Shown one piece after another: positions 17,984-27,391 of a DNA stretch of 64,000 bases. Position numbers and translations under genes: made by a program. How positions within the stretch are numbered: the first letter of the stretch is position 1; every line of letters begins with the position of its first letter. Source of the stretch: Sva-07 sp963747375 (lineage in GTDB: Bacteria; Actinomycetota; Acidimicrobiia; Acidimicrobiales; Ilumatobacteraceae); contig CAVVFL010000031.1 in assembly GCA_963747375.1 (NCBI GenBank), forward strand, positions 42,255 through 106,254, written 5' to 3'. The notes under the pieces are model-generated. The model saw only the letters and a list, made by a program, of their open reading frames with translations. It did no database searches and was not told the DNA's origin.

Positions 17984-18449
17984 GATCATTCCTCTCGTCG
18001 GGTGGTTGCGTGGTTGCTCGGGGCGAGCGAGTCGGTGGTCGTCGCTGTCATGCCGCTCGCCGATCGTCGGACCGCACCCATGGGTGGCGGATCGCGAGCC
18101 GGCGCGCCGGCATGCCATCGCTGACGACCATGCGTGGCGCACGCGGCGGGGTGTCGTCGCCGCGGGAAGTTCGCTGCGCCGGGAGAGCGTGAATGGTCAT
18201 GATGACTCCTCGAACCGCTGTGGCTCAGGTCGAGGCGTCGGGCCTGTACGGGGCGACAGCGCAACCGGCCGTCCTGCCCAAACGAGGCGACTCATCCCAA
18301 GACCCTCAATCTACCGCACATCGCGCTGGCCCCGAGCCACCGCGGAGCGCCGGTACGACCTCAGCGTTTGCGTGAGCACAGATCGCCGCGCGTGATGGTG
18401 TCGCTCACACAACTCGAGAACCCGGATTCGTGTGAGCCGCGTGGATGGG
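17984..18449. other. 466-bp intergenic region
   Basis: No convincing gene is present on either strand. The left part is the upstream region of the small basic protein gene. The right part holds repeat B1 (18366-18440) just beyond the stop of the cysteine-ladder gene. Confidence 0.6.
18366..18440. repeat. Interspersed palindromic repeat, family B, copy B1
   Basis: A unit at 18366-18412 runs from GTTTGCGTGAGC to GCTCACACAAC, so its ends form an inverted repeat. A spacer of about 12 bp is followed by a partial second unit, GATTCGTGTGAGC (18425-18437). It lies just after the stop of the minus-strand gene ending at 18450. Related copies are at 26417-26532 and 33064-33176. Confidence 0.75.
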
Positions 18450-19790
18450 TCAGCCGATGGTGATCGATCGCCAGTTCTGGTAGGTGTGCCCGCCGTTCCA
18501 GACGTTGCCGACGATCGCGCGGTCGTACAAGCGGACGAACACGACGTAGCAACACGGTTCGACCCCGTCGGTCCAGGGATCCCAGTTCACCGTGATCCCC
18601 GGGGGCGGAGCGCCGTGGTCGGTGCGGTCGCCGTTGTACGTCTTGGAGAAGATCGTTGCCGACCCGCTGCAGCCGCCGTACGCGATCACGTCGAGCCTGC
18701 TGAAGTTGTCGTCGGTGCCTTCGATGTGGATCTCGACCGGGCCCTTGTCCTTGGTCACCTCGGCGCAACAACCGAGCGGCTGGCCCCCTTGGGAGAACTC
18801 GATCAACGGCCGGTTGTCGGGGAGCACCGGGCCCTGCGGGCCCTCGTTGTCCACTCGCACCGGGACCGGACCGCTCGCGAACTCCGTGAGTGCGGCGTTT
18901 CGCACGACCATGCGAACGTAGTAGCGGTCATCGTCGTCGAGCGGCGGTGTGTCCCAGTCGGTGAGATAGGTCTTGCCTTCCGACAGGAGGTCCATGTCGG
19001 CGATCGAATACCACTCCCCGGTCGGTGTGCGGGTGTATTCGGTCCACACGAATCCGATCACATGGGCATCGGTGAGCGGGGTCGTGACGGCAGTCCACGG
19101 GCCGGCTGCTGAGGGTCCGACCTCGACCTTGTACTCGGTAGCGCCCGCGACGTTGAACAGCCCGTTGACGTGGACGCTACCTCCGAAAGGGTGGTCGCCG
19201 ACGCCCGCGGCGACGTTGTCGGGGGGCGTGAACACACCCGGGCTGCTCGGGCCGCGAGCGAAGCCCTCGGCATCGAAATGGCCGACCGGGATGTACCCGA
19301 CCTTGATGAGTTCGGGCATCGGCGGGCACATCTGTTTGCACGCGACCTGGCAACGCACGCCGCACAACCAGTGGCACAGTTGGTGCGAGAACCGTTGGAT
19401 CTTCGACCTGGTGATGAACCGTTGGTAGGCCTTGGCATCCTCGGCCTCGACCATGTCGAGCAGCTTGAGCAACGTGTCGGGATCCTTCGCCAACCGGCCG
19501 GTGAACTCCGCGAACGCGCGCCATTCGTCGACATCGAAGACCGGTTCGGCGTCGATCGTTCCGGCGAGCTTGCGGCAGACGAAGACGCAGTGCTTGCTGC
19601 AGAACCATCGGCAGATCCAGTGGCATCGGTCGAGCAGACCGGCCCGTCCCAGGGCGTCCTGGAATCGCTCCGCGTCCTGCGCCCGGAATGCTTCCGCCGC
19701 AGCCGCGAACAGCTCTGGTTGCCGAGCGAGTTCGGCGATCGTCGCTCCGGACGCTTGCAGCTCGTCGAGGCGTTCATCGTGAGTGGTCAT
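18450..19790 (-). CDS. Protein with two five-cysteine ladders and a beta-sandwich-like C-terminus
   Basis: ATG 19790 follows a strong AGGAGG; the 446-residue protein starts MTTHDERLDELQ. Residues about 62-78 read CHWICRWFCSKHCVFVC and about 147-163 CHWLCGVRCQVACKQMC: in both, five cysteines fall at exact four-residue spacing, so they would line one face of a helix. Each ladder follows a similar amphipathic helix, so the region is a duplicated module. Residues 165-446 look like Ig/fibronectin-like beta structure with further CC and CxxC pairs. No signal peptide is seen. I do not recognise the family. Metal binding (Cu or Zn, as in Csp-type helical bundles) is a hypothesis. Confidence 0.75.
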   Translation of the reverse strand: MTTHDERLDELQASGATIAELARQPELFAAAAEAFRAQDAERFQDALGRAGLLDRCHWICRWFCSKHCVFVCRKLAGTIDAEPVFDVDEWRAFAEFTGRLAKDPDTLLKLLDMVEAEDAKAYQRFITRSKIQRFSHQLCHWLCGVRCQVACKQMCPPMPELIKVGYIPVGHFDAEGFARGPSSPGVFTPPDNVAAGVGDHPFGGSVHVNGLFNVAGATEYKVEVGPSAAGPWTAVTTPLTDAHVIGFVWTEYTRTPTGEWYSIADMDLLSEGKTYLTDWDTPPLDDDDRYYVRMVVRNAALTEFASGPVPVRVDNEGPQGPVLPDNRPLIEFSQGGQPLGCCAEVTKDKGPVEIHIEGTDDNFSRLDVIAYGGCSGSATIFSKTYNGDRTDHGAPPPGITVNWDPWTDGVEPCCYVVFVRLYDRAIVGNVWNGGHTYQNWRSITIG

Positions 19791-20100
19791 CGTGGAACCT
19801 CCTGCACTGCCCGCAGCCGACAAAATACCACTCTGAGCGAGCGAGTCAACACTGAATGTGCGCTGACTCACTCCACAGGTGATGGCGTGACCGTCGACGT
19901 CGGTCAGGTGATCTTGCCGACAGCGATCCGTTGAGCACGTCGCCGAGACCCCGCAGGAGTTGGTCGATGCGATGATCGCGTCGACCTCGTACTGGAATCT
20001 TGCCAGGGTGTGCGCCACTTCGTCACCGACCATGCCGGTACGGTGACCGGTGTCGCCGTCAACCCGACGGCGTGCACGATCGTTGTGAACCGAGGGTTCC
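19791..20100. other. 310-bp divergent intergenic region
   Basis: This separates the cysteine-ladder gene (minus) from the GH130 gene (plus) and must hold promoters for both. Short open stretches at 19925-20090 on the plus strand look coding-like in two frames (for example a QELVDAMIAST segment) but have no complete reading frame; they could be a decayed gene. Confidence 0.4.
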
Positions 20101-21594
20101 ATGGATGCACTCCGGATGACACGTCGTGATTCGGTCCGTCTCGTCCCCGACGCACGACGTGTGATCGCCAAACCGTTCCTGCCGGGTGAAGAGATCTATC
20201 CGGACGGGTCGTCGCGCCTGCAGATCGTGCTGGAGCGGATCATGGCAATGCCCGAGGATGTGGTCGCCGAGACGCTGAACGCAGCTCGCACGGACTTCGT
20301 CGGTCGCCATCGCGACCTCGATGCCGTGCTCGAGCGCAACGCGGGCATCGTCGCAGCACGACTCGATCAAGTCGAGCTGGTCGACGCGGCGCTCTCGCTC
20401 GATCGTCTGCATCTGATCGGGGCCTACTTCACGCACGAGTATTCGATCGAAGCAGCGGCACTCGGGAACCCTTCGATCGTCGCCGCTCCCGATCAGACCG
20501 GCATCGAAGCCGGCGCTGTTCGCTTCATCATGAGTCTGCGCGCGATCGGGGAGGGGCACCGGTCGTCGATCGAGTTCCGCACCGGGATCGTCAGGGCCGA
20601 CGCCTCGATTGTGCTCGACCCGGCCAGCGAGTACGCGGTGACCGGCGACCGCACGCCACATACGTACGACAAGCGCTTCTTCACCACGAAGCTCGATGAC
20701 ATGGCGATGTTGAACGACGTCGAGGAGCGAGTCCTCACACGGTTGGAGGACGAGTTCACGATGGCCGAACTCGAAGCGGCCATCGTGGCGCTCGAGGACG
20801 ACGACTTCGAGCGATCGATGTCGGGCGAGACCACGAGAGTGTTGCACTGGCTGGCGTCGTCGAACTACCGCACGTCGTTCCCGGCGTCGATCGACATCTC
20901 CGAGCGGGTCCTCTTCCCCAGTGGTCCCACCGAGAGCCACGGGATGGAGGACGCCCGGTTCGTCCGCTTCGCCGCCGACGACGGAGCGGTCAGGTACTAC
21001 GCGACCTACACCGCGTTCGACGGCCACCAGATCCTGCCGCAGCTGATCGAGACGGTCGACTTCACGCACTTCCGTGTGGCAACGCTCAGCGGCCGCGCCG
21101 CCCACAACAAGGGGATGGCGATCTTCCCCCGCATGATCGACGGCAAGTACGTGGCGTTGGGCCGACACGACAACATGAACAACTTCATCATGACGTCGCC
21201 CGACGTCCGGGTGTGGCGCGAGTCGTCGCTGATCCAGGAACCAGAGCGACCCTGGGAGTTGACGCAACTCGGCAACTGCGGATCACCACTCGAGACCGAG
21301 GCCGGCTGGCTCGTGATCACCCACGGCGTCGGGCCGTTCCGGCGCTACACGCTGGGTGCCCTCCTGCTCGATCTCGACGACCCGAGCCGGGTGATCGGCC
21401 ACCTGAAGGAACCGTTGCTGAGCCCCAACGACGACGAGCGCGACGGATACGTCCCCAATGTCGTCTACTCGTGCGGCAGCATGATCCACGCCGGCCATCT
21501 CGTGCTGCCGTACGGCTACGCGGACGTCGGAGCGAGCATCGCGACGATTCCCCTCGACGAACTGCTCAGCCGGTTGACCACCGCGGTCCGGTGA
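20101..21594 (+). CDS. GH130 family glycoside phosphorylase/hydrolase
   Basis: ATG 20101 follows a GAGGG; ATG 20116 is an alternative. The first 200 residues form a helical N-terminal extension. The five-bladed beta-propeller then shows family hallmarks: GMEDARF, HNKGMAIFPRMIDGKYVALG, RHDNMNNF, NCGSPLE, GWLVITHGVG and the C-terminal YVPNVVYSCGSMIHAGHLVLPYG. GH130 enzymes cleave or phosphorolyse beta-mannosides, usually inside the cell. The neighbouring GT4 and alpha-barrel genes suggest it works on a glycan the same locus makes. Its 3' end overlaps the convergent alpha-barrel gene by 29 bp. Confidence 0.85.
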   Translation: MDALRMTRRDSVRLVPDARRVIAKPFLPGEEIYPDGSSRLQIVLERIMAMPEDVVAETLNAARTDFVGRHRDLDAVLERNAGIVAARLDQVELVDAALSLDRLHLIGAYFTHEYSIEAAALGNPSIVAAPDQTGIEAGAVRFIMSLRAIGEGHRSSIEFRTGIVRADASIVLDPASEYAVTGDRTPHTYDKRFFTTKLDDMAMLNDVEERVLTRLEDEFTMAELEAAIVALEDDDFERSMSGETTRVLHWLASSNYRTSFPASIDISERVLFPSGPTESHGMEDARFVRFAADDGAVRYYATYTAFDGHQILPQLIETVDFTHFRVATLSGRAAHNKGMAIFPRMIDGKYVALGRHDNMNNFIMTSPDVRVWRESSLIQEPERPWELTQLGNCGSPLETEAGWLVITHGVGPFRRYTLGALLLDLDDPSRVIGHLKEPLLSPNDDERDGYVPNVVYSCGSMIHAGHLVLPYGYADVGASIATIPLDELLSRLTTAVR

Positions 21595-22609
21595 CGGCGG
21601 TTCGTCCTGCTGCCGACAGACGTGGTGCGAACTGCATGGTGCTGATGAGCGCCAGCGTCGACTCGGCGCCCTGGTTCAAATTGGGGCCCGTCGGGGTGAG
21701 TCCGTCGTAACCACCGTTCGTGTCGACATCCCACATCGTTGCGCCGACGTCGTTGCTGCCGGCGAACCAGTCGATGGCGAGATCCACGCCGCGTTGCCAG
21801 TCGTCGTCACCCGTCACCGCAAGTGCGCGGGCGCACGCATCGGCCAGAGCCGCAACTTCGATCGGCTGTTGATCGAACCGTCCCGGACCATCGCCTGGCC
21901 CCGAGCCACCGACCGGTGTCGGTGAGAGGTGACCGTCGACCGTCTCGCGGTCGAGGAGCCAGCGCAGCAGCGTGAGCCCGTCGTCGAGGACGTCGGGGCG
22001 ATCGAGGATCTGGCCGGCAGCCACGAGCACCTCCGCCAACGCGGCATTCGCGTAGGACAACCGGGGCTCGGGCCATGGCCACGTCGGGTCCGTCGACAAC
22101 GGGCCGATCGAGGTGACCGCATCAGTGAGCAGGGCACGGGCACCGCGATGGCGGACGTCGTAGTCGGCGACCTCGGCGGCGCCGAGCGCAGCGAATGCCA
22201 TTGCGCGACGGTGCGGCGATCGCTGTCTCATGCCGTGCTCGAAGTACGACAAGGCGCTCGAACGCATCCCCTCGTCATCGGCCCGACGCGCGGCGGTGCC
22301 GAACGCCCACAGGCTGCGACCCCAACAGTCGTCGGTGCCGTAGCGGCCCCGCCAACGACCGCCTGCGTCGCGCCGGTTGCGTGTTCGTCCTGTCGCACTT
22401 TGGGACTCCGCGAGGAAGCGGAACGCGGTCAGGCTCAGCTCGAGCACGGCCTGGCTCTCGGCGGGTTCGCGGACGGCAACGATCAGCAGCCGGGCGACGT
22501 CGTCGGTGCAGTAGCCGTGCTCACGCCGTGGTTCGGCGTGCTCGGCGTGCTCGAACATCCCGATGCCGTCGCTCAGGGACAAGACGTGGCCGAACGGCGG
22601 CAACGTCAC
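21566..22609 (-). CDS. Alpha/alpha-barrel carbohydrate-related protein linked to GT4
   Basis: GTG 22609 overlaps the stop of the upstream glycosyltransferase by 4 bp (GTGA), so translation is coupled. The protein of about 347 residues begins VTLPPFGHVLSLSDGIGMFEHA and has helix-rich text with EHGYCTDDVARLL, RYGTDDCWGRSLWAFG and YDGLTPTGPNLNQGAESTLA, a pattern of six-hairpin (alpha/alpha)6 glycosidase-like folds. This protein is regularly found beside GT4 and GH130 genes. Catalytic role is unproven; it may trim or transfer the same glycan. Confidence 0.7.
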   Translation of the reverse strand: MTLPPFGHVLSLSDGIGMFEHAEHAEPRREHGYCTDDVARLLIVAVREPAESQAVLELSLTAFRFLAESQSATGRTRNRRDAGGRWRGRYGTDDCWGRSLWAFGTAARRADDEGMRSSALSYFEHGMRQRSPHRRAMAFAALGAAEVADYDVRHRGARALLTDAVTSIGPLSTDPTWPWPEPRLSYANAALAEVLVAAGQILDRPDVLDDGLTLLRWLLDRETVDGHLSPTPVGGSGPGDGPGRFDQQPIEVAALADACARALAVTGDDDWQRGVDLAIDWFAGSNDVGATMWDVDTNGGYDGLTPTGPNLNQGAESTLALISTMQFAPRLSAAGRTAVTGPRWSTG

Positions 22610-23780
22610 GACGTGACCGCGGCTCGCGCCGCCACGACCTCGTCGGCCAGCAGGCCGTACCGGCCGGCCACTGCGGGCCACGACAGGTCGGGCGCGAGGC
22701 GACGCGCTTCGGCCGCCATCGACGCCGCGAGCTCCGGATCGGTGAGGACCGATCGGATCGCCTGGCCGAGCGCCACCGGGTCACGCTGCGGCACGACGAT
22801 TCCGGCGCCGCTCGCCAGAAGTTCCACCGCGTGCGGGAACGCAGTCGACACGACCGGGCGACCTGCCGCCACGGCGTCGACCAACACGCCGGAGGTGACT
22901 TGATCACGCGAGTCGTAGGGGAGCACCACGAGATCGGCGGACTGGATCAGATCGGTCAACGACGCCAGGTCGCGGTACGTGTCGTCGAAGGTGATGTGTG
23001 ATGCCGCGTTCGAGCGCTTGGCGCGGTCGACCAGCATCTCCCGGTACTCCTCACCGTGGTGCTCTCGCACCTTGGGGTGTGTCGAGCCGGCGATGATGTA
23101 CTCGGGATGAGGGTGGAGGCCGACGAGCTCGTCGAGCGCGTCGATCGCCCACTCGATCCCCTTGCCCGGCCCGAGCAGACCCCAGGTCAGGACGCGGGCG
23201 CGTCACCGATCCGGTGTCGCTCGCCCGGCCCTGCCGACGGCGTCGCCGCGCCGTGAGCGATCAGGCTCACCTTCGCGTGGTCGACGTCGAATCCGTCGAA
23301 GAGTCGCGTTCGTGCGGTCTCGGTCATGACCACCACGGCGTCGGCCGCGGCGCACACCTGCTCGAGCACGCGCCGTTGGTTCGTCGTCGGGTGGCTCAGG
23401 ACCGTGTGCGCGACCACGACGATCGGGGCGTCGATCGCGGCCATCAGCTCGACGATCGACTCGCCGTCAGGCCCGTCGTACAAGCCGTACTCGTGCTGCA
23501 CGATGACGATGTCGTCCGCGTTCAGCGCATCGATTGCAGCGGTCCAGCCTGCCGGTGACCAGCCTTCGAGCGATGCCACCACCAGGACGTCTTCCAGGTC
23601 CGGCGATGGTCCGACACGAACGACGTCGACCGAAGCTCCGGTCGCGATGAGGCCGGCCGCGAGGGCGGCGGAGAATGTGGCGATCCCACACGAGGTCGGT
23701 GGGAAGGTCGACAGGATCCCGAAGGATCGGGTCTCGCCCTCGTTCGAGGACGTGGGCGGGACGGAGACGGCGGTGTGCAC
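22606..23780 (-). CDS. GT4-family glycosyltransferase, one frame break
   Basis: GTG 23780 is preceded by AAGGAG. The N-terminal GT-B domain has LSTFPPTSCGIATFSAALA and VIVQHEYGLYDG; the C-terminal domain has GPGKGIEWAIDAL, VVLPYDSRDQVTSGVL and GRPVVSTAFPHAVEL. The two parts are in different frames, joined near 23200 if one base is restored, giving the expected HRIGDA-RVLTWGLLG text. It transfers a sugar from a nucleotide donor, probably in the cytoplasm. It is the first gene of a coupled pair with the alpha-barrel protein and is divergent from a second GT4 gene. Confidence 0.8.
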
Positions 23781-23991
23781 TTGGGGGAACTCCTTGTTCG
23801 GCTCGTGCGAGGCGACGAGCCTGCGGAGGGCGACAGGACCGTGATGGCCGTCCAGCCCAAGCGGGGCGCACACGTCCGAGGGGACGTGTGGCCACTGTAC
23901 TGCCCCAGGTTCTCGATCTGCCGTCGGTACCCTGAGCCCCATTCCTCGTCGCCATCACGACACCGAGCCCGGCCGATCACTCCAGGTTGCA

Positions 23992-24993
23992 GTGCTCGCT
24001 CCGATCGCCTGGCGGACGCCGCCGCGCCATTACGGCCCGTGGGAACAGTTCGCATCGCTGCTGACCGAGGGTCTCGTCGCAGCGGGACACGATGTCACGC
24101 TCTTCGCCACCGCCGACTCGGTCACGAGCGCCACGCTGCACGGCACCGCGCCGACCGGCTGGTCCGAGGACCCCACGATCGAGCCGAAGGTCGCCGAGTG
24201 CCTCCACATCGCCGCGGTGTTCGAGCGCGCCGACGAGTTCGACATCATCCACAACGGCTTCGACTTCCTCCCGCTCACCTACAGCGGCCTCGTCGACACG
24301 CCGGTGATCACGACGATCCACGGCTTCTCGTCGCCGCGCATCGTGCCGGTCTACGAGCAGTACGACGCGACCACCCACTACGTCGCGATCAGCGACGCCG
24401 ACCGACATCCGAGCCTCCACTATGCGGCCACGATCCATCACGGCATCGACACCGCTTCCTTCGCGGTCCACCCTGATCCCGGAGAACACCTGTTGTTCTT
24501 CGGGCGGATCCACCCCGACAAGGGCACCGCGCACGCGATCGACATCGCCCGTCGCGCCGGCCGCCGGCTCGACATCGCCGGCATCGTCCAGGACGAGCGC
24601 TACTTCCGCGAGGAGATCGAGCCACACGTCGACGGCGACCACGTGCGATATCTCGGGCCCGTCGGTGTGTCGGAGCGCGTCGACGTCCTCGGCGGTGCGT
24701 ACGCGTTGCTCCACCTGATCGATTTCGACGAACCATTCGGCTACAGCGTCGCGGAGGCCATGGCCTGCGGCACCCCGGTCATCGCCCACGATCGGGGCTC
24801 GATGCGCGAACTGATCGACCACGGTGAGACGGGATTTCTCGTCTCCGACCCCGATGCAGCGCTTGCCGCGGTCGACGCCGTTGCGGACCTCGACCGCGAT
24901 GCGATCCGAGACGTCGCCGTGTCGCGCTTCGACACCACCGCGATGATCGACAAGTACGTCGCCGTCTACCGCGACATCCTCGATCCCACCTGA
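23992..24993 (+). CDS. GT4-family glycosyltransferase
   Basis: The GTG at 23992 is the only conventional start in frame after the stop at 23842, yet the first Rossmann strand (LQVAVLAPIAW) begins before it, so a CTG (23932) or ATT (23941) start, or an indel, is possible. The protein has PPRHYGPWEQ near the N-terminus (nucleotide-sugar or acceptor loop), TTIHGFSS, FGRIHPDKG, and the E-x7-E motif EPFGYSVAEAMACGTPV. It ends just before repeat A1. It probably works with the divergent GT4, alpha-barrel and GH130 enzymes on one polysaccharide or oligosaccharide. Confidence 0.85.
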   Translation: MLAPIAWRTPPRHYGPWEQFASLLTEGLVAAGHDVTLFATADSVTSATLHGTAPTGWSEDPTIEPKVAECLHIAAVFERADEFDIIHNGFDFLPLTYSGLVDTPVITTIHGFSSPRIVPVYEQYDATTHYVAISDADRHPSLHYAATIHHGIDTASFAVHPDPGEHLLFFGRIHPDKGTAHAIDIARRAGRRLDIAGIVQDERYFREEIEPHVDGDHVRYLGPVGVSERVDVLGGAYALLHLIDFDEPFGYSVAEAMACGTPVIAHDRGSMRELIDHGETGFLVSDPDAALAAVDAVADLDRDAIRDVAVSRFDTTAMIDKYVAVYRDILDPT

Positions 24994-25001
24994 CCCCACC
25001 T

Positions 25002-25056
25002 CCGAAAATGCCTGGATGTGCGCGCTCAGCGCGCACATCCAGGAGAATTTCGGGGT
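25002..25056. repeat. Interspersed palindromic repeat, family A, copy A1
   Basis: The core is a perfect 16+1+16 palindrome (25011-25043) running from CCTGGATGTGCGCGCT to its reverse complement. It is framed by CCGAAA on the left and ATTTCGG on the right. It lies between the convergent ends of the GT4 and LLM genes, so it may also end transcription from both sides. Confidence 0.9.
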
Positions 25057-25078
25057 TGTGTCGGGGTGTGTCGGATTG

Positions 25079-26326
25079 TCAGGTGAGGCTTCCGCTGGTC
25101 TGGGCCTTCTTCACGGAGGCCATCACGACGGGGATGTCGGCATCGGCGAGGGGTTGCATCCACTGCTTGCGGGCGAGTGCGGACTCGATGAACGGTGCCA
25201 GTTCGGCGGCCTTGCGTCGCTGACGATCGGCCTCCTCGGCGGCGAACTCGGGCATCACTTCCGCGGCGAACAACTCGAGTGACGAACAGATGTCGGCGTG
25301 ACGGTTGCGGCCGGCCTGCTGGATGAAGATCACCTGATCGACGCCGACGTCGCGCATCTCGCGCAGGTGTCGTCGCGCGTCGGCCGGCGTGCCGATGCAG
25401 CTCGCGTAGGTGTCGTCCTGCGCGGCGGCCGCAGCGATGCGCAGCTCGGTCGAATCCGGTGCGCGGCGTGCCTGGAACTCACCCCACAGATCGGTTCGCC
25501 CGGGGACCTGGTCGTGCGCGACCAGTGCATTGAGGGCATAGCCGAAGAACTCGAATCCCTCCTGGCCCCGGCGGATCGCCTCGGCCCGATCGGGATCGAG
25601 CGAGAACCCGGTGACGAGAGCAATGTTGGCGTTGACCGTGTGGCCGAGCGGCACACAGTCCTCACTCTTGATGATGTCGTAGTAGATCTCGACCCAGGCC
25701 TGCGCCTCCACGGGATCGATGAAGCTGAACGCCAAGGCGCCGAGCCCGTTGCGCGCCGCGACCTTGATCGTGTCGCGGTTGGTGCAGGCGATCCACATCG
25801 GCGGATGGGGCTTCTGCCGCGGTTTGGGAAGCACGTTGCGGCACGGCATCGAGAAGTGCTCCGACGTGTAGCCCGGATACGGATCGAGCACCATCATGTT
25901 GGCGATCTGCTCGGCGGCCTCCAGCGACATCGCCCGCTTCTCCTTGGCGGGGATGCCGAACCCATGCAGCTCCAGACGGGTCGCTCCCTCACCGATGCCG
26001 AAGTCGACCCGACCGTTCGAGATCAGGTCGAGCGTGGCGATCCCCTCCGCAGTGCGCGCCGGATGGTTGTAGTTGGGGATCACCTGGCGGATGCCGTGCC
26101 CGAGCCGGATCCTGTTCGTTCGCGCGGCCGCAGCAGCGAGGAACACCTCGGGCGCCGAGGAATGCGAGTACTCGTCGAGGAAGTGGTGCTCGACCTCCCA
26201 CGCGTAGTCGAAGCCGAGCCGGTCGGCGAGCTGCACCTGGTCGAGCGCGTCGCGGAGGAGTTCGTACTCGTCGTCATCGCTCCACGGCTTCGGGAGCTGA
26301 TGTTCGTAGAAGATGCCGAACTGCAT
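25079..26326 (-). CDS. LLM-class flavin/F420-dependent oxidoreductase
   Basis: ATG 26326 (MQFGIFYEHQ) is chosen because the first strand of the barrel starts there. The 415-residue protein has DRLGFDYAWEVEHHFLDEYSH, RIRLGHGIRQ, LDLISNGRVDFGIGEG and PKPRQKPHPPMWIA, all typical of the longer luciferase-like monooxygenase group. Cofactor (FMN or F420) and substrate cannot be decided. The last third is helical and charged. The upstream side carries family B repeat B2. Confidence 0.88.
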   Translation of the reverse strand: MQFGIFYEHQLPKPWSDDDEYELLRDALDQVQLADRLGFDYAWEVEHHFLDEYSHSSAPEVFLAAAAARTNRIRLGHGIRQVIPNYNHPARTAEGIATLDLISNGRVDFGIGEGATRLELHGFGIPAKEKRAMSLEAAEQIANMMVLDPYPGYTSEHFSMPCRNVLPKPRQKPHPPMWIACTNRDTIKVAARNGLGALAFSFIDPVEAQAWVEIYYDIIKSEDCVPLGHTVNANIALVTGFSLDPDRAEAIRRGQEGFEFFGYALNALVAHDQVPGRTDLWGEFQARRAPDSTELRIAAAAAQDDTYASCIGTPADARRHLREMRDVGVDQVIFIQQAGRNRHADICSSLELFAAEVMPEFAAEEADRQRRKAAELAPFIESALARKQWMQPLADADIPVVMASVKKAQTSGSLT

Positions 26327-26416
26327 GCGAGCAGCACAGCACACTCGCAGTGGCGAGCGACGATCGGGGCGTCAGGCCACGGGCCCAGAACCGTGTTGCG
26401 ACGATCGAGAGCCCCA

Positions 26417-26532
26417 CGTTCGGGTGAGCGCGGATCGCCACGTCTGACGTTTGCGCTCACACAAAGTCGGGTGTTCGGATTCGTGCGAGCGCGAATCGCT
26501 CGCGACGACCTGATCGCTCACGCAGATTCGAG
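26417..26532. repeat. Interspersed palindromic repeat, family B, copy B2
   Basis: Two units lie in tandem. The first ends GCTCACACAAA (26456-26465 region) and the second runs from GATTCGTGCGAGCGC to GCTCACGCAGATTCG. It lies between the stop of the M23 peptidase gene (26541) and the start of the LLM gene (26326), both on the minus strand. Confidence 0.7.
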
Positions 26533-26540
26533 GTGGTGGG

Positions 26541-27314
26541 TCAGGGAGAGTCGGCGTCGGAGGCGAACGGATCGGCCATGGCATCGGCGCATCCATCGGG
26601 ATGGTCGGCCACCCACCGATCGATCTCATCGACGGGGCTGCGTTGCTCTCCGGCCACCCATGCATCGAGGTACGGGTACGGCCAGATCACGCCACGACGC
26701 ACCGACCACTCGGGCCCCGGGCACGGTGGCGAGATCGCGAAGTGGACGTGGCAGGCCGACGATCGCCCGGTGCGGCCCACCGTGGCGATCGGATCGCCCG
26801 CGTTGACGCGTTCGCCCTGAGCGACAGCGATCGTGTCGAGGTGGGCCGCGTAGTACCGCACGCCGTCGTCACCGAGGATCGCAACGGATCGACCGCCGCG
26901 GGTGGCCGGGTTGTCGACGGCCGGATCCCATCGGTCGACCATGCGGACCTGGAGCACCTCCCCATTCACCGGCGACACCACCTGCGCACCGCAGCCGATG
27001 AAGATGTCGGTCGCGGTGTACCCGGCGTGAGTGGTGCCCCAACCCGCAGCGGCGACGTCGGCGACCGGCAGGACGTACGGGGTGGTCACGGGGACCGTGG
27101 TCGTCGTGATCGTCGTGGACGTGCTGGATGACGTGGACGGGCTGGATGGCGTGGACGCGGGCTGGGCACGCTCGGTCGCCGACGCCGCAGCCGGGACGGT
27201 CGGTGCGTCAGCGGTCGTCGAGGTGGTGGCCGCGGAGTCGACTCTGGCGCAGCCCGCGACGACGGACGCCACGACGATGGCCGGCCAGGCAGCGCGTGTC
27301 AGGCGGTTCAGCAC
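26541..27314 (-). CDS. M23-family peptidase lipoprotein
   Basis: The start is GTG at 27314 or 27317. An Arg-bearing n-region, a hydrophobic core and the lipobox VVAGC (Cys about residue 22) indicate a lipoprotein anchored outside the membrane. A Ser/Thr-rich linker (about 25-75) precedes the LytM/M23 domain: HAGYTATDIFIGCGAQVVSPVNG, RYYAAHLDTI and the HVHFAI zinc motif. Such enzymes cut peptidoglycan peptides or, when degenerate, activate amidases. The first zinc region follows the H-x-x-Y-x-A-T-D variant seen in actinobacteria. Confidence 0.82.
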   Translation of the reverse strand: MLNRLTRAAWPAIVVASVVAGCARVDSAATTSTTADAPTVPAAASATERAQPASTPSSPSTSSSTSTTITTTTVPVTTPYVLPVADVAAAGWGTTHAGYTATDIFIGCGAQVVSPVNGEVLQVRMVDRWDPAVDNPATRGGRSVAILGDDGVRYYAAHLDTIAVAQGERVNAGDPIATVGRTGRSSACHVHFAISPPCPGPEWSVRRGVIWPYPYLDAWVAGEQRSPVDEIDRWVADHPDGCADAMADPFASDADSP

Positions 27315-27391
27315 CACCGGAACGGGCTCACCGCAGGCATGGGCGCAGCTTGCCACTTCTGGGCGTCGGACGGGCGACGTAGTGTGCGGGC

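Noticed and set aside
19925..20095. Small coding-like stretch between the cysteine-ladder and GH130 genes
   Set aside because: Sensible peptide text is split between frames with no start or full reading frame; too weak to call a gene.
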